Assembly (NCBI RefSeq): GCF_023343835.1
Contig: NC_064448.1
Coordinates: 13,733,531 to 13,797,530, forward strand
DNA length: 64,000 nt
Source of the DNA: Lagopus muta
Lineage: Eukaryota; Chordata; Aves; Galliformes; Phasianidae
Reading direction: 5' to 3'
This document shows positions 25,101 to 33,350 of this stretch, one piece after another. The translations under genes and the position numbers were made by a program. The first letter of the stretch is position 1; the number at the start of each line of letters is the position of its first letter. The notes beneath the pieces were generated by a model, which searched no databases, had not been told where the DNA came from, and saw only the letters and a list, made by a program, of their open reading frames with translations.

Positions 25101-26414
25101 TGCCAGCTCTGCTTGGCTCCTCTGCCCCTGAGGACAGCTTCCTAGGGGGGAATCCAGTAATTCTTTAAACAGCTGGAAGCTGGATCTTCTAAAGTTCAGG
25201 GCCCTGTCTTTACTTCTTGCCAGGCCTGTACTCCTTGATCTTGAATTCCCTCACACCATGATTGCTGCACCCCAGACAAACTCTGATCTGAACCTCACTC
25301 ATGATTTATTTTACACTGGTGAGCACCGGTTCTCTTAGTGCTTCAGCACTGGTTGGTCTGTCCAATACCTGCGCCAGGAGGTTGTCCTACACGCAGCCCA
25401 GGAATCTCCTGGATTGCTTGCAGCCCACTGTGCTGCTGTCCCAGCAGAGGCACCGGGTGGTTGAAATCTCTCATTGGGATGAGAGACTGAAAAAGTGTGA
25501 TGCCTATTTTAGCTGGAGCAAGAAGGCTTCATCCTCAGGCTCCGTCTGATCAGGTGCCCACAGTTGACCCAACTGCCAGATGCCCTTTGAGCTCTTGGTT
25601 TTTAACCCACAAACTCTTGACCTGAGCATGGCTGTTCCTCAGAGGCAGCCCTTTGCAGTCTGCCCACCTCTTAGCATGGAGGGTGGCTCCCTGGCCCCTC
25701 CTGCCCTGCCTTTCTCATAAAGCTTGTAGCCCTCCATCTTGGTGCTCCAGCTGTGCAGTTTCTTGCACCACATTTCTGCGATAGCAGTTCTGTCACTGCT
25801 TTCTGACTGTGCCAGCACTTCCAACCCCTCCTGCTCTGGGTGCTCCTTGATTTCAGGCCCCTCCTTGCACACCACCTCTCCTGCTTCCTGCAGAAGGTGT
25901 CTGTCTGCACTGGAGCCGATGGTCTCAGAGACTGCAGTTCTTTATATTACCAGTCAGTTCTTTTAAGATCCCATCATAAGGCATTCCAATAGTATGATCT
26001 TCCTAGCACCACGTGATGTCATCTCTCACTACTTTCTCCTGGGAACATCTGGGTTTTGTCCTTTAAAACTTCCCTTCAACGTTGAATTGGTTGTTTAGTA
26101 TCAAAAGCTCTTCCTAATGATGGATAGCAGGAGTCGCTCTGCGGCATCTCAGCGCTGTTACATCTGTGCCTGCGTTTCTCAAGGTTGATGCTGGATGTAA
26201 AGAACTCGTTCTGTGGCTCAGAGCAACCTATGTGGGAACTGAAGGAATGTCCCTTCTGTTTCTCTTGGCAGTTCTGGAGAGCTGGCTGGATTATACAGGG
26301 GAGTTGGAGCCACCCGAGCCGCTCGCCCGCCTCCCACAGCTCAAGCACTGCATAAAGCAGCTGATCACGGACCTCAGCAAGGTGCAGCAGATCGCGCTGT
26401 GCTGCTCCACGTGA
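4006..26414 (+). CDS. PHF20: PHF20, PHD finger protein 20 (3' part of gene, spliced)
   Basis: PHF20 is a nuclear chromatin reader of the NSL complex with the acetyltransferase MOF/KAT8. Its PHD finger binds methylated H3K4 and its Tudor domains (upstream of this window) bind methyl-lysine. Coding exons read here: 4006-4179, 7075-7173, 10101-10262, 11211-11380, 16555-16654, 18931-19126, 21355-21754, 24176-24359 and 26272-26414. All have AG/GT borders and all splice phases join without a frameshift. From 7075 on they give 483 residues ending in CCST, as human PHF20 does. The order is lysine-rich basic tract, acidic serine stretch, PHD finger, conserved [20 protein letters not shown] block, then the C-terminal [29 protein letters not shown] region. 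The residues in the last blocks fit PHF20 better than its paralogue PHF20L1. The Tudor, AT-hook and C2H2 exons lie left of the window. Confidence 0.95.
4180..7074. other. PHF20 intron, AT-rich, no feature seen
   Basis: Ordinary AT-rich intron without a recognisable repeat or exon. Confidence 0.6.
7075..7173 (+). CDS. PHF20: PHF20 exon, polylysine nuclear-localisation tract
   Basis: Begins after TCTAATTTCAG and ends at G/GTAAAG. It encodes [20 protein letters not shown] followed by a run of eight to nine lysines and RTKP. This matches the KEKNKEKK...KKKKKTKP stretch of human PHF20. The tract is probably a nuclear localisation or nucleic-acid contact segment. It enters and leaves in phase 1. 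Confidence 0.93.
8195..8562 (+). mobile_element. CR1 LINE, 3' end fragment
   Basis: Carries the CR1 3' tract: TTTCAGTACCTAAAGGGAGC, GAGAGTGGTGAGGTGCTGGA, TCAAGGCCAGGTTGGATGGG, and an end like GGTCCCTTCCAACCTTGGCC. Strongly 5'-truncated, in a PHF20 intron. Confidence 0.85.
10101..10262 (+). CDS. PHF20: PHF20 exon, serine-rich segment ending [13 protein letters not shown]
   Basis: Follows ATTTTACAG and ends AATG/GTAAAA, 162 bases, phase 1 on both sides. The start ([19 protein letters not shown]) and end ([11 protein letters not shown]) match the corresponding human stretches, with a freely varying middle. Confidence 0.92.
10888..11064 (-). mobile_element. CR1 LINE, short 3' fragment, reverse orientation
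   Basis: Reads as the reverse complement of a CR1 3' end: CATAGAATCATAGGATGGCC ... CAGCCTCCTTGGGCAACCTG. It ends only 146 bases before a certain PHF20 exon. Confidence 0.85.
11211..11380 (+). CDS. PHF20: PHF20 exon, acidic segment and first half of the PHD finger
   Basis: Preceded by a long T tract and TATAG, ends ATTCAG/GTAAAG in phase 0. It encodes an acidic serine-rich stretch ([22 protein letters not shown]), then [16 protein letters not shown]. The two cysteines of RCIC are the first zinc ligands of the PHD finger. Confidence 0.96.
11381..16554. other. PHF20 intron of 5.2 kb splitting the PHD finger
   Basis: Apart from the T21 run at 11580 I see no exon, repeat family or RNA gene. Confidence 0.6.
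11580..11600. repeat. T21 homopolymer
   Basis: Uninterrupted T run 200 bases after a PHF20 exon. Homopolymers of this length are variable and error-prone in assemblies. Confidence 0.95.
16555..16654 (+). CDS. PHF20: PHF20 exon, second half of the PHD finger
   Basis: Follows TTTAACAG and ends CCCAG/GTATGG. It supplies the remaining zinc ligands: CEEC, the His and Cys of WQHGVC, and the final CYIC pair. Together with the previous exon this makes a complete C4HC3 finger. The intron of 5.2 kb falls immediately before CEEC. Confidence 0.97.
17405..17615. mobile_element. Possible old DNA-transposon remnant
   Basis: GGGGGTCTCCAAGCTTTTGG and CTTGCCTGGGCTGCATTGAG at one end, and GTGGGTTGGACA at the other, resemble a short amniote non-autonomous transposon family that I recall but cannot name with certainty. 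Confidence 0.35.
18931..19126 (+). CDS. PHF20: PHF20 exon, conserved block after the PHD finger
   Basis: Follows TTGCTTTAG and ends TTGAA/GTAAGC (phase 2). It encodes [20 protein letters not shown] and [20 protein letters not shown] followed by [17 protein letters not shown], nearly identical to human PHF20. The same block is present but diverged in PHF20L1, which supports the paralogue call. Confidence 0.97.
20179..20196. repeat. A18 homopolymer
   Basis: Uninterrupted A run in a PHF20 intron, not followed by a recognisable retroposed sequence. Confidence 0.95.
21355..21754 (+). CDS. PHF20: PHF20 exon, variable region with [20 protein letters not shown]
   Basis: Follows TTGAACAG and ends CCAAG/GTACTT, 400 bases, phase 2 in and 0 out. 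It opens with [13 protein letters not shown] and carries the conserved [20 protein letters not shown] core. The flanks vary between species. Confidence 0.96.
22750..23822 (+). mobile_element. CR1 LINE, 5'-truncated, degenerate
   Basis: Translation fragments show the end of the reverse transcriptase ([21 protein letters not shown], PQGSVL) broken by stops and frameshifts, then the CR1 3' region, ending GGTGTTTCTGTGATTCTGTG. Lies between the last two long PHF20 introns' exons. Confidence 0.85.
24176..24359 (+). CDS. PHF20: PHF20 exon, coiled segment
   Basis: Follows TCTGCTAG and ends GATG/GTAAGG. It encodes an [12 protein letters not shown] stretch and [16 protein letters not shown] followed by [12 protein letters not shown], a helical segment conserved in PHF20 and PHF20L1. 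Confidence 0.96.
24790..25920 (-). mobile_element. LINE (CR1-type) endonuclease-region fragment
   Basis: On the - strand, broken frames read [18 protein letters not shown] and RDFNHPV. These resemble the YRPPDQEEEVDEAF and MGDFNHPD stretches of the CR1 endonuclease, followed by [15 protein letters not shown]. It is a 5' portion of a LINE without its 3' end. Borders are approximate. Confidence 0.6.
26272..26414 (+). CDS. PHF20: PHF20 last coding exon and stop
   Basis: Follows CTCTTGGCAG. It encodes [20 protein letters not shown] and ends [11 protein letters not shown] with TGA at 26412-26414. This is close to identical to the human C-terminus, so the gene ends normally. Confidence 0.97.
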
Positions 26415-27285
26415 GACCAGGGAGTGCTGGGACTGCAAAAAGCGCGGCGTCGGGCGTCCGGCTGGAGAGCTGTGTGTATTTCAGTGAGGTTAGCATGCTG
26501 GTTGCATGTGGTGCAGATTGACTTCAGGGATTTGCGAAGAGGCGCTGCTCAAAGAACGGCCAGAAGGTTATTTTATCTCCTGATTCCGGGGCTGTTGGGA
26601 ATGGAGGAGGTTAATACTGTTGTCTTCAAAGGCTGGGTGTTGGTTGATTAAATTATACTCAAATTTTCACTCCTTACAAGTTGCTCATGAAGAGGTAGAC
26701 TTCTCGTGATTAAATTGACTAAAGTTGTGCCACTGAAGAACAGAGTTCTAAGAGCCAAAAATGTTCAGTTGACAGAGGTTGTAAATAACTCCGCATAGTT
26801 TCAGTGACTTGTGTCATGTTTTATTCCTTCTGGTTTATGCGTAATGCACACTGTATTTAATCATTAGGAAATGTTATAATGTTTTTCAGACCTAGTAAGT
26901 ATGAATGCCCAGCTCCCAGCTTTGGGCTGCCACGTGGAGGGCGGCCAGGAGCCCAGGCAGCGCCTGGACAGCAGGCAGCACAGCAGAAGCGCCGTGCGCT
27001 GCGCTCAATTTGGGATAAATGGCTGTTCTGGGTTCTGACCTTGTCTCTCTCACAGTGCTGGGGCTGAGCTGCCTGCCCTGCTGCTCTGCAGGGGGAGGAG
27101 GGGCTGCAGTGGGCGTCGTGTGGCCTTTCCCTTTGTTAATAGTCGCCATTCCGGTTCTATTTTGAAATGTAGACTTTTTTCAGCACTCGGGACGTGTTCA
27201 CTGTAAAGACTTACCATGAATGTGCGGTTTTGGGAATCAGTTTGTTTTATATTTGTGTAAATAAAGCCTCGAGATCTATGCATGA
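26415..27285 (+). other. PHF20: PHF20 3' UTR (proximal end)
   Basis: Runs from the stop codon to the first good polyadenylation signal, AATAAA at 27260-27265. The exact end is inferred from the usual 10-30 base spacing. Confidence 0.6.
27260..27265 (+). terminator. Polyadenylation signal AATAAA, proximal, PHF20
   Basis: Canonical hexamer 846 bases after the PHF20 stop, in TGTGTAAATAAAGCC. Confidence 0.6.
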
Positions 27286-27289
27286 GGTG

Positions 27290-29300
27290 CTGTCCTGAGA
27301 GGCACTGAGTGGGTTGTTATCTTAACTGTGTGTGTTCGCGAGTTCCCTTTCCTGCCTTACGTTTTGGTGTCCTGGTCTGTGTTACTCTGTGAAGCAAAGT
27401 GAAGATGCTGCGTGGATTCAGGTGCGTTGTGCAGTCCTTGAGGCAGTGCTGTGCTGTCAGAGGCATCAGGAGCCTTTCTGCTGTGGTTCAGCGCTCCGGC
27501 AGCAGCACTGCAGCTTCGCTTTCCTTCCTGCCATAGCTGGGGTCACTGTACAGAACGGCGAGGGTGTTTTCCCATGGAGAGGGCATCCTAAAAGAGCTGC
27601 ACTCTGTGACGGTGCTGCCGAGGGTGGATTGAAGCTGCACTGAGCCCATTGTGCTCACTTACTGCAAATGGTAATGATTTACTGTGGAAACTCCTACAGT
27701 AATAATTGCAACATTATCTACACAGGGAATGTTCCAATCAGTCCCTGCAGAAGGTGAGGTAACAGGGCTTCTCCAGGTAGTTGCTGCAGCTTTGTGCAAG
27801 GAGTCATTCAGGGAGTAATTGTCTCTGTTTCATAGTACGGCTGTACACGATGAGCACAACACATACAGCAGAAAAATGAACTGCTCTGTAACACAGAATA
27901 AGGCTTATGTGGCATTGAGGATCCGCTTCACCCTTTGAAGATGGGTGCAGTGCAGTGCAGGCAGGAAGGGGGCTGTGGGGAGAAGGGCCAGGAAGGGGAA
28001 CCTGTGAGACCTGCAGCAGGTGCTCCCACAGGGTTGGTGGCTGAGCATCGTGCAGCACGCGGCTGTGCTGGGAGGCTGGGAGCAGCTCCTGAGCTGGCGG
28101 CTCTGCTCAGAGCTGAGCTGCTTGCTGTGCATCGGCTGCGCTTTCACTCAGGGCAGTGCTGAGGAGACGGAGGAGAAAGGGCTGTTCTGAGGGGTGGGAG
28201 GCGGCAGAGCCTGGGCTGGTTCTCCTGTAGCGCAGCCAGAAGAAGCCCTCGCAGGTAAAGGCTGGAAGTATTTATTTAAACTAGACTAGCGTTTCTCATG
28301 TTCAGGAAAGGTTCTTTATTGTGCTTTGGATTCATTTTGTCCCTGTTTCTGTAAGTTTCCGCATCGTTATTTCGTAGCCTGGGCCGGCCGTGGGGGCTGG
28401 CAGGTCACCTTTGTGTTCTTTAAATCACTGGTAAGTGAATGCAACGTGGAGCCTTGATGAAATGAGCAAACATTGCACTGTGGATACGTATTTGTCTTTG
28501 TTTATGCACTATTAGAACTGAGGGCGCTGTATATAGGATTTTGCTTTGGAGCAATATTTGCAAAACTTGAAAACTTCTGTATCTTGGTGTTTGGAATAAA
28601 TAAATAGGTTTTTGTTGGTTAAGGCTTAGCAATGTCTTTGTTTCAATTAACGACTCAATAAAATAACTGTGGTTTTCTTTGTGTCTGTGGTCAAAACCAC
28701 TCAAAAGGCATCTGGGAAGCCTGCTGCTGTGTGGATGATGAGCTGTGCAGCGACGGCTCCTCGGCCTGCAGCATTCCTTTCGTGTATTTAAAATCCAGGG
28801 GGACGGGGGAGATGAGATCTGGGTGATGGGAGCAGAAGGGGGCAGAGCTGAGCGGGGCCTGAGGAAACCCCTGCCTGGGCTGCACCTGGGGAACCGAGAG
28901 TGCGCAGGGGCTGCGTGAGCCCGGCAGTGAGACATGAAAATGGGGAGAGCGGAGCGTGGCGGGGGCAGAAAGTGGGTCGGGTGCTGCCACAGCAGCCTCT
29001 GTGAGCTCTGAAAGGGTAGAGCAGAGGTTTCCAGGCCCCGTGCCGCTGCTGTGTGCAATGGGGGGCTGCTGTCAGCCGTGGCGCTGCTCTGATGTGCTTA
29101 CAGCACTGCTGGGTTTGGTGTGGCACTGCCACGCTGTCCCTGCTCCCACGTGGTCCTCGAGTTGGGTTGGTGCTCCAACCCAACTTTGCTTAAAGCAAAG
29201 GCTGCCCGAGCTGCAGGGCTGCTCTGTGAGCCTCAGCGCGGTGGTGCTGAATTTACCCCCCTGTAACCCTTAATTAAGAGATTGCAAACAGGTGCTGCTG
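27290..29300. other. Interval between the 3' ends of PHF20 and SLA2
   Basis: Holds candidate distal polyadenylation signals on both strands. No coding exon is recognisable; the moderately GC-rich open frames at 28.4-29.2 kb have no motif. Confidence 0.55.
28595..28600 (+). terminator. Possible distal polyadenylation signal of PHF20
   Basis: AATAAATAAATAGG on the + strand, with a further CAATAAAATAA about 60 bases later. No other + strand gene precedes it, so a longer PHF20 3' UTR of about 2.2 kb is possible. Confidence 0.35.
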
Positions 29301-29319
29301 TGTGCCCTGCGTGATCCTG

Positions 29320-29325
29320 TTTAAT
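29320..29325 (-). terminator. Candidate SLA2 polyadenylation signal ATTAAA
   Basis: The + strand reads TTTAAT here, about 370 bases beyond the SLA2 stop. Canonical AATAAA on the - strand occurs only further on, at 28315-28320 and 28271-28276. Confidence 0.4.
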
Positions 29326-29690
29326 GGGTGAGGTAAAGCTTTAAACGTGTCTGTGGGGTGAGGTAAGGGCGGCTTCCTGCCTCTGCTGTGGGGCAGGGCT
29401 GCTCCAGTCATGTTGAGGGGCTCTGGGGGCCCAGGTTCTGTGCTGCACGGAGCCCCACGTGTGCTGTGGAGCCTGGAGCTTGTGGGGCCGTGCCTCTGCA
29501 TGGGCTCAGCCCCAGCCCTGGGCTCTGTCCCAGCTCCTGCAGAAGCTGCACCACTGTCAGCGTGGCTACCGCCAGCTGTGTGCCCTCACTGCAGGGCCGC
29601 AGCCTGTGCCCTCTGAGTGCTGCTCAGGGCCCAGCAGCCCACGGTGGGGCAGGTGTGGGTGCCCATCCCGGGGCTGTGGCAGCTGCGCCC

Positions 29691-29850
29691 TCAGCTGCTC
29701 TTCGCCCCCTTCCCCACAGGGCCGGTCTCTGTATCCACGCCATCGGTCAGCAGCAGGTAGGAGCTGATGGCTTCCCGCAGGCCCAGGCTGATGGGGGAGT
29801 CCTCCTCTCCCTCCCCCGGAGGTGGCACAGCCTCTGAGAGCAGGACGGAG
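29691..29850 (-). CDS. SLA2: SLA2 last coding exon: C-terminal tail
   Basis: Follows CCCCACAG. It encodes SSVLLSEAVPPPGEGEEDSP, ISLGLREAISSYLLLTD and a short tail ending KGAKSS, with TGA at 29693-29691. The SLGLRE/SYLLL part aligns with human SEGLRESLSFYISL. The last ~18 residues have no clear counterpart. Confidence 0.9.
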
Positions 29851-31723
29851 CTGTGGGGCAGACGGGGCGGTCAGCGAGCAGCACCCAGCCCCAGGGGGAC
29901 TGCAGCCCCCACAGATGGCTGCCCCCACCTGTCAATCTTGTCCCAGTTGAGCGTTGGCTTCTTCACCACGGCGGGCCGGACCAGGGCAGGCACTGCCTTT
30001 GCCATCTCTGTGACACAGGGCTCCCTGAGGGTGCAGCACAGACCCTCCCCGCACTCTGCATGGGGATGGCAGCGTCAGCACAGTGCTGCACCGACCTGCA
30101 GGCACATGCAGGCGCCCCGGGCTGATCTCTGCTGCTCCTTACCGCTGTAGTGGTCCACGAGGTCGTGCAGGCTGGGGAAGGTGAGGCGGGGCGAGATGTA
30201 GAGCCAGCCGTTCTCCAGGCGGTGGATGCGGTAATGTGTGACTGCATCCCATGAGGCAAGCTCAGTGCGCCGCACCGACAGTGAGAAACCGCCTGCGGGG
30301 TGTGCGGGGCACGGGGCTGAGCTGCCTGCAGCCCCACTCAGCTTCTGGCTCCAACAGCCTCACTTTTATCAGTGGGAGCACCCACAGCTCGGGGATGTGG
30401 GGCTGCCAGGATGGGCACTGTCCAGTGCTCCCCTTCCGCAGCACCAGGATGGCAGCAGTGTGAGTGCTGCCCAGCGGGGTCCCCTCATGGTTGCTGTGGG
30501 GCTCTGTGCCACAAGCAGGGCCCCTTTCATCTCTGAGGCTGAGCCTCCCTGCTTAACCAGCGGCTGCAGGAAGCTGGTTTGTTGGTTCGTCGGGGCCCTT
30601 TGGTAGAGGAAGAGGTGCAGCACAGAGCAGAGCAGTGGCAGCAGGAAGCGGCTGAGCAGGGCAATCCAATGCCACCCGGTGTGGTGGCAGAGCAGCCTCG
30701 CTCTGGGCCTGGCTCTTGGCACATGGTGTGGAGGGTCTGGGAAACTCCTTATGCTGAGGAAGGGGCGCAGGGATGGGCCCTGGCAGGAGCTTGCACGGGT
30801 TCTGGGGTGTTCTCAGGGGCCCAGCTCTGTCCTGTGTGCATCAGTGCTGCTGGATGCTTCTGTCTTGTCCTGTCCCACTCCATCCCAAGGATCCTGCCTG
30901 TGCCCCATTCCACTCGCCCTGTGGCTTCCCATCCCCAGCACTGCAGGCCATGCTCACCTCTCCGGGTCTGGCTCTCACGGATCAGGAAGGCTCCGCTGTG
31001 GTTGCCCGGCAGCAGCAGCAGCTCCTCCGCTTTCTCCCGACTCACGCCCTCATACAGCCACCTGCACAGCAGCGGGCAGTGGCAGAACTGATGCACCTTC
31101 TGTCCCAGGGATGGGGACAGAGACAGGGACAGGCGGCCCCACGGAAATGCCCGTGGGCTGTGTGGCACCGGGATTCAGGTATGGGGCATTGGGACTGGGA
31201 CACCATTGTCACATCCCCAAGCTCAGCTCTGATGCCAGCAATGGGCCTGGAGGCGCAGGTGCAGCAGCTGCGGTTTGTCCTTGGGACAACCCAGGAGTTT
31301 GGGGTGTCCCGGCTGAGCCCCCCACGTGTCGCCCTGGGCTGACACCCACCTGTGCCGCACTTTGGCCACGCAGCTGCTGGGGATGAGGCACTCCTTGCCG
31401 GACACCTGGGATGCCACCAGCCACCACTCCCCATCCCTGCAGGGAAGGGGGACACGATGTCCTGCGGCTGCGGGCAGGGGATCCCTACGGACCCGGGGGT
31501 GGGTGCCAGCGGGGCCCACTGGGTGCAGGACTTACTCAGAGAGGACGCGGAGCTGCTCGCCCATTCTCAGCACAGCGGTCGCGCCCGTCCCGGAGGGGAA
31601 ATCACACAGGGCGAGCGCCTGGAATCCGCCCGGGGCTGCCTGTGTTGGAAGTGAGGACGGCGCGGGGACAGCGGCCAACGGTGCGGCGCTGAGCGGCTTC
31701 TCCCGGCTGGGCAGGATCCCCAT
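29691..31723 (-). CDS. SLA2: SLA2, Src-like adaptor 2 (complete, spliced)
   Basis: SLA2 is a membrane-attached SH3-SH2 adaptor of leukocytes that recruits the ubiquitin ligase CBL to antigen-receptor complexes and lowers their signalling. Six coding exons on the - strand: 31723-31536, 31436-31350, 31061-30958, 30292-30143, 30055-29929 and 29850-29691. The phases join throughout and give 271 residues; human SLA2 has about 261. The start was chosen because MGILPSREK matches human MGSLPSRRK and gives a glycine at position 2 for N-myristoylation; the frame is open further upstream without similarity. The SH3 domain covers residues ~34-92 and the SH2 domain ~94-190. The arginine of FLIRES is the phosphotyrosine contact. 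The tail is the CBL-binding part of the family. SLA2 is chosen over SLA from sequence and from the neighbour NDRG3. Confidence 0.95.
29929..30055 (-). CDS. SLA2: SLA2 coding exon 5: end of SH2 and linker
   Basis: Follows CTCTGCATG...TGCAG and ends GACAG/GTGGGG (phase 2). It encodes CGEGLCCTLREPCVTEMAKA and VVKKPTLNWDKID. LREPC and LNWDKID correspond to LKEPC and LNWKELD of human SLA2. Confidence 0.92.
30143..30292 (-). CDS. SLA2: SLA2 coding exon 4: core of SH2
   Basis: Follows CCCCGCAG and ends AGCG/GTAAGG. It encodes FSLSVRRTELASWDAV, HYRIHRLENGWLYISPRLTF and PSLHDLVDHYS, typical of the SLA/SRC-type SH2 domain. Confidence 0.97.
30958..31061 (-). CDS. SLA2: SLA2 coding exon 3: start of SH2
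   Basis: Follows CTGTGCAG and ends AGAG/GTGAGC. It encodes WLYEGVSREKAEELLLLPGN and GAFLIRESQTRR. The FLIRES arginine is the phosphotyrosine-binding residue. This is the most conserved part against human SLA2. Confidence 0.97.
31350..31436 (-). CDS. SLA2: SLA2 coding exon 2: second half of SH3
   Basis: Follows CCCTGCAG and ends CACAG/GTGGGT. It encodes DGEWWLVASQVSGKECLIPS and SCVAKVRH. The WW pair and the IPS motif are SH3 ligand-surface positions. Confidence 0.95.
31536..31723 (-). CDS. SLA2: SLA2 coding exon 1: myristoylation start and first half of SH3
   Basis: ATG at 31723-31721. It encodes MGILPSREK, a proline/alanine-rich unique region, then FQALALCDFPSG and LRMGEQLRVLS, and ends CTGA/GTAAG (phase 2). 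The usual SH3 ALYDY motif appears here as ALCDF. A TTCCCTTCCAG just upstream (exon edge near 31782) could be the acceptor for a non-coding first exon. Confidence 0.92.
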
Positions 31724-33350
31724 CCCTCGCCGCACTGCGGGATCAGCACGCAGTCCCGGCCCCCGCCCGTGGGCCCCACCGGCTGGAAGGGAAGGACGGA
31801 GCCCGGCCCGGCCCCGGCCGCGTCCGTGGCGGTGGGCAGAAGGGCCGGGACCCGCAGCCACAAACACCACGGTGCCCACATCGGGCTGAGGGCTGCGGGC
31901 TCCCATCCCAGAGCGGCGTCAGCGTCCCATCCCCGGCACAGCGGCTCCGAGCCGGGCGGGGCAGAGGAGCCCCGGGACGGAGCCGAGCTCCCCCGGGAGT
32001 CCTTCGAGGAAACGGCCTCGGCCCCGGTACGATCCCTGGGGAGCTGCGGCCGCGGCGGGCGGGGGGGCTCTGGGGACGGGCGGCCCACGTTGCCACCCCA
32101 CGCCGTCCCGGGATCCCCTGGAAGTTGGGCCGCCCGGTGCTCCGAGCCGTCGGCGCCGAGGGGAGCGGGGCTCCCGCGCTTCCCTTCTCCGCGCAGCACC
32201 GCACGTGGGCTCCTCGCCCGTGGGGAGGCACGGCCAGAGCCGCTCCGTGACCCGACCCCGCGATCTGAGCCCGCACTTCCCGCTGTCACCCACACAGGAT
32301 CACCCGCCTACCTGCCGCTCACGGCCGCCTCCATCGTGCCGGGCTCCTCGGGGCCGGGCGAGCGCCGAGCATCCCGGTGTTCGGACGCGGGGCTGCGACC
32401 GGCCGCAGCGGTGCGAAGCGAAGAGGCCGGGCTCTTCCAGGCGGCTGCGGCGCTTCCTGTGCCGGTTGCAGCGCGGCGCCGCGCCGTTCTCCTTTTCGCT
32501 CGGCGCCGCCGCGCAGCGCAGCCCCGCCGTGTGCGGGAGGGCCGGCGACCGCCGCTGGGACGGCGCTACGGAATGGCGCGACCGCGGGCAAAGCGCAAAC
32601 GGGTCCCGCTGCCCCCGGCGCCGCTCTCTGCCCCGGCCGCGCTCACATCCGCCGGTTGTGCTCTGACGGTTTCTGGTCAATCGCAAACCGCCGTGTCGGT
32701 GTGAAGTGCGCGCGGAAAAAGAACGGCGCGGATACGAAAGCGGCCGCCGCTCGGCCTCGCGCCCCCGGAGGGCTTTGGGCTTCGCTTCGCTCCGCTCCGC
32801 TTGGTCAGAGCCGGTGCAGCGCCGGCGGCACGCGGGCCGGGCTGAGGGCTGAGCGCTGAGCCGGTGCGGCAGCGCGGCGCGTCTCCGGTGCCGTGAGCGG
32901 AGCGGCAGCTGGAGGCAGAGAGGAGCCGCGGGGCGGTCCGGGACGCAGCCTCAGGTCCGGCGGAGGAGAAGGGCCCCGCACCCACCCACCTCTATCGGTT
33001 CCCCACGGAGTTAAGATAACAGATGCGCTGGGGGGAAGAAGCTGCTGCGGTCACTCCAGCTTCCTCCTTGAAGCCGCCACCGGAGTCGCTGCCGTGTCTC
33101 GAAAGCCCCCGTGGCCAGACGTCCTTCCCCACCTCCCGCCCGGAGCTGCGGCGCTCGCACTGCTTGAATCAGAAGGAAAAGCGCCCATCAGCGCCCACAC
33201 GGAGCGTCCCGGGCGGCATCGCCCCGCTGCTCGGCTGCCCCCGTCACGGAGCGCTGCCCGGCGGCGCAGGGCGACGCGGCACGGCCCGGGATCCACCGCG
33301 CAGCCCTGCGGAGCCCCGGCAGAGCCGTGTCCTTCAGCAGCCACGGCAGC
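31560..33350. promoter_or_regulatory. Large CpG island over the SLA2 start
   Basis: The stretch is very rich in G+C and in CpG, unlike the rest of the window. It contains the SLA2 ATG near its left edge. Within it are a CACGTG E-box at 32202-32207 and an ETS-like CTTCCTG near 32453. It is best read as the SLA2 promoter and 5' UTR region; the transcription start cannot be placed by eye. Long open frames here on both strands are what high G+C content gives by chance. Confidence 0.75.

Noticed and set aside
28420-29058. 212-codon - strand frame between PHF20 and SLA2
   Set aside because: No motif; lies beyond the SLA2 stop and in candidate 3' UTR sequence.
31567-32295. 242-codon - strand frame upstream of SLA2
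   Set aside because: Same G+C effect; the SLA2 start is fixed by MGILPSREK in a different frame.
31769-32704. 311-codon open frame on the + strand in the CpG island
   Set aside because: Long open frames on several strands and frames are expected from high G+C content; composition is arginine/proline/alanine-rich with no motif.
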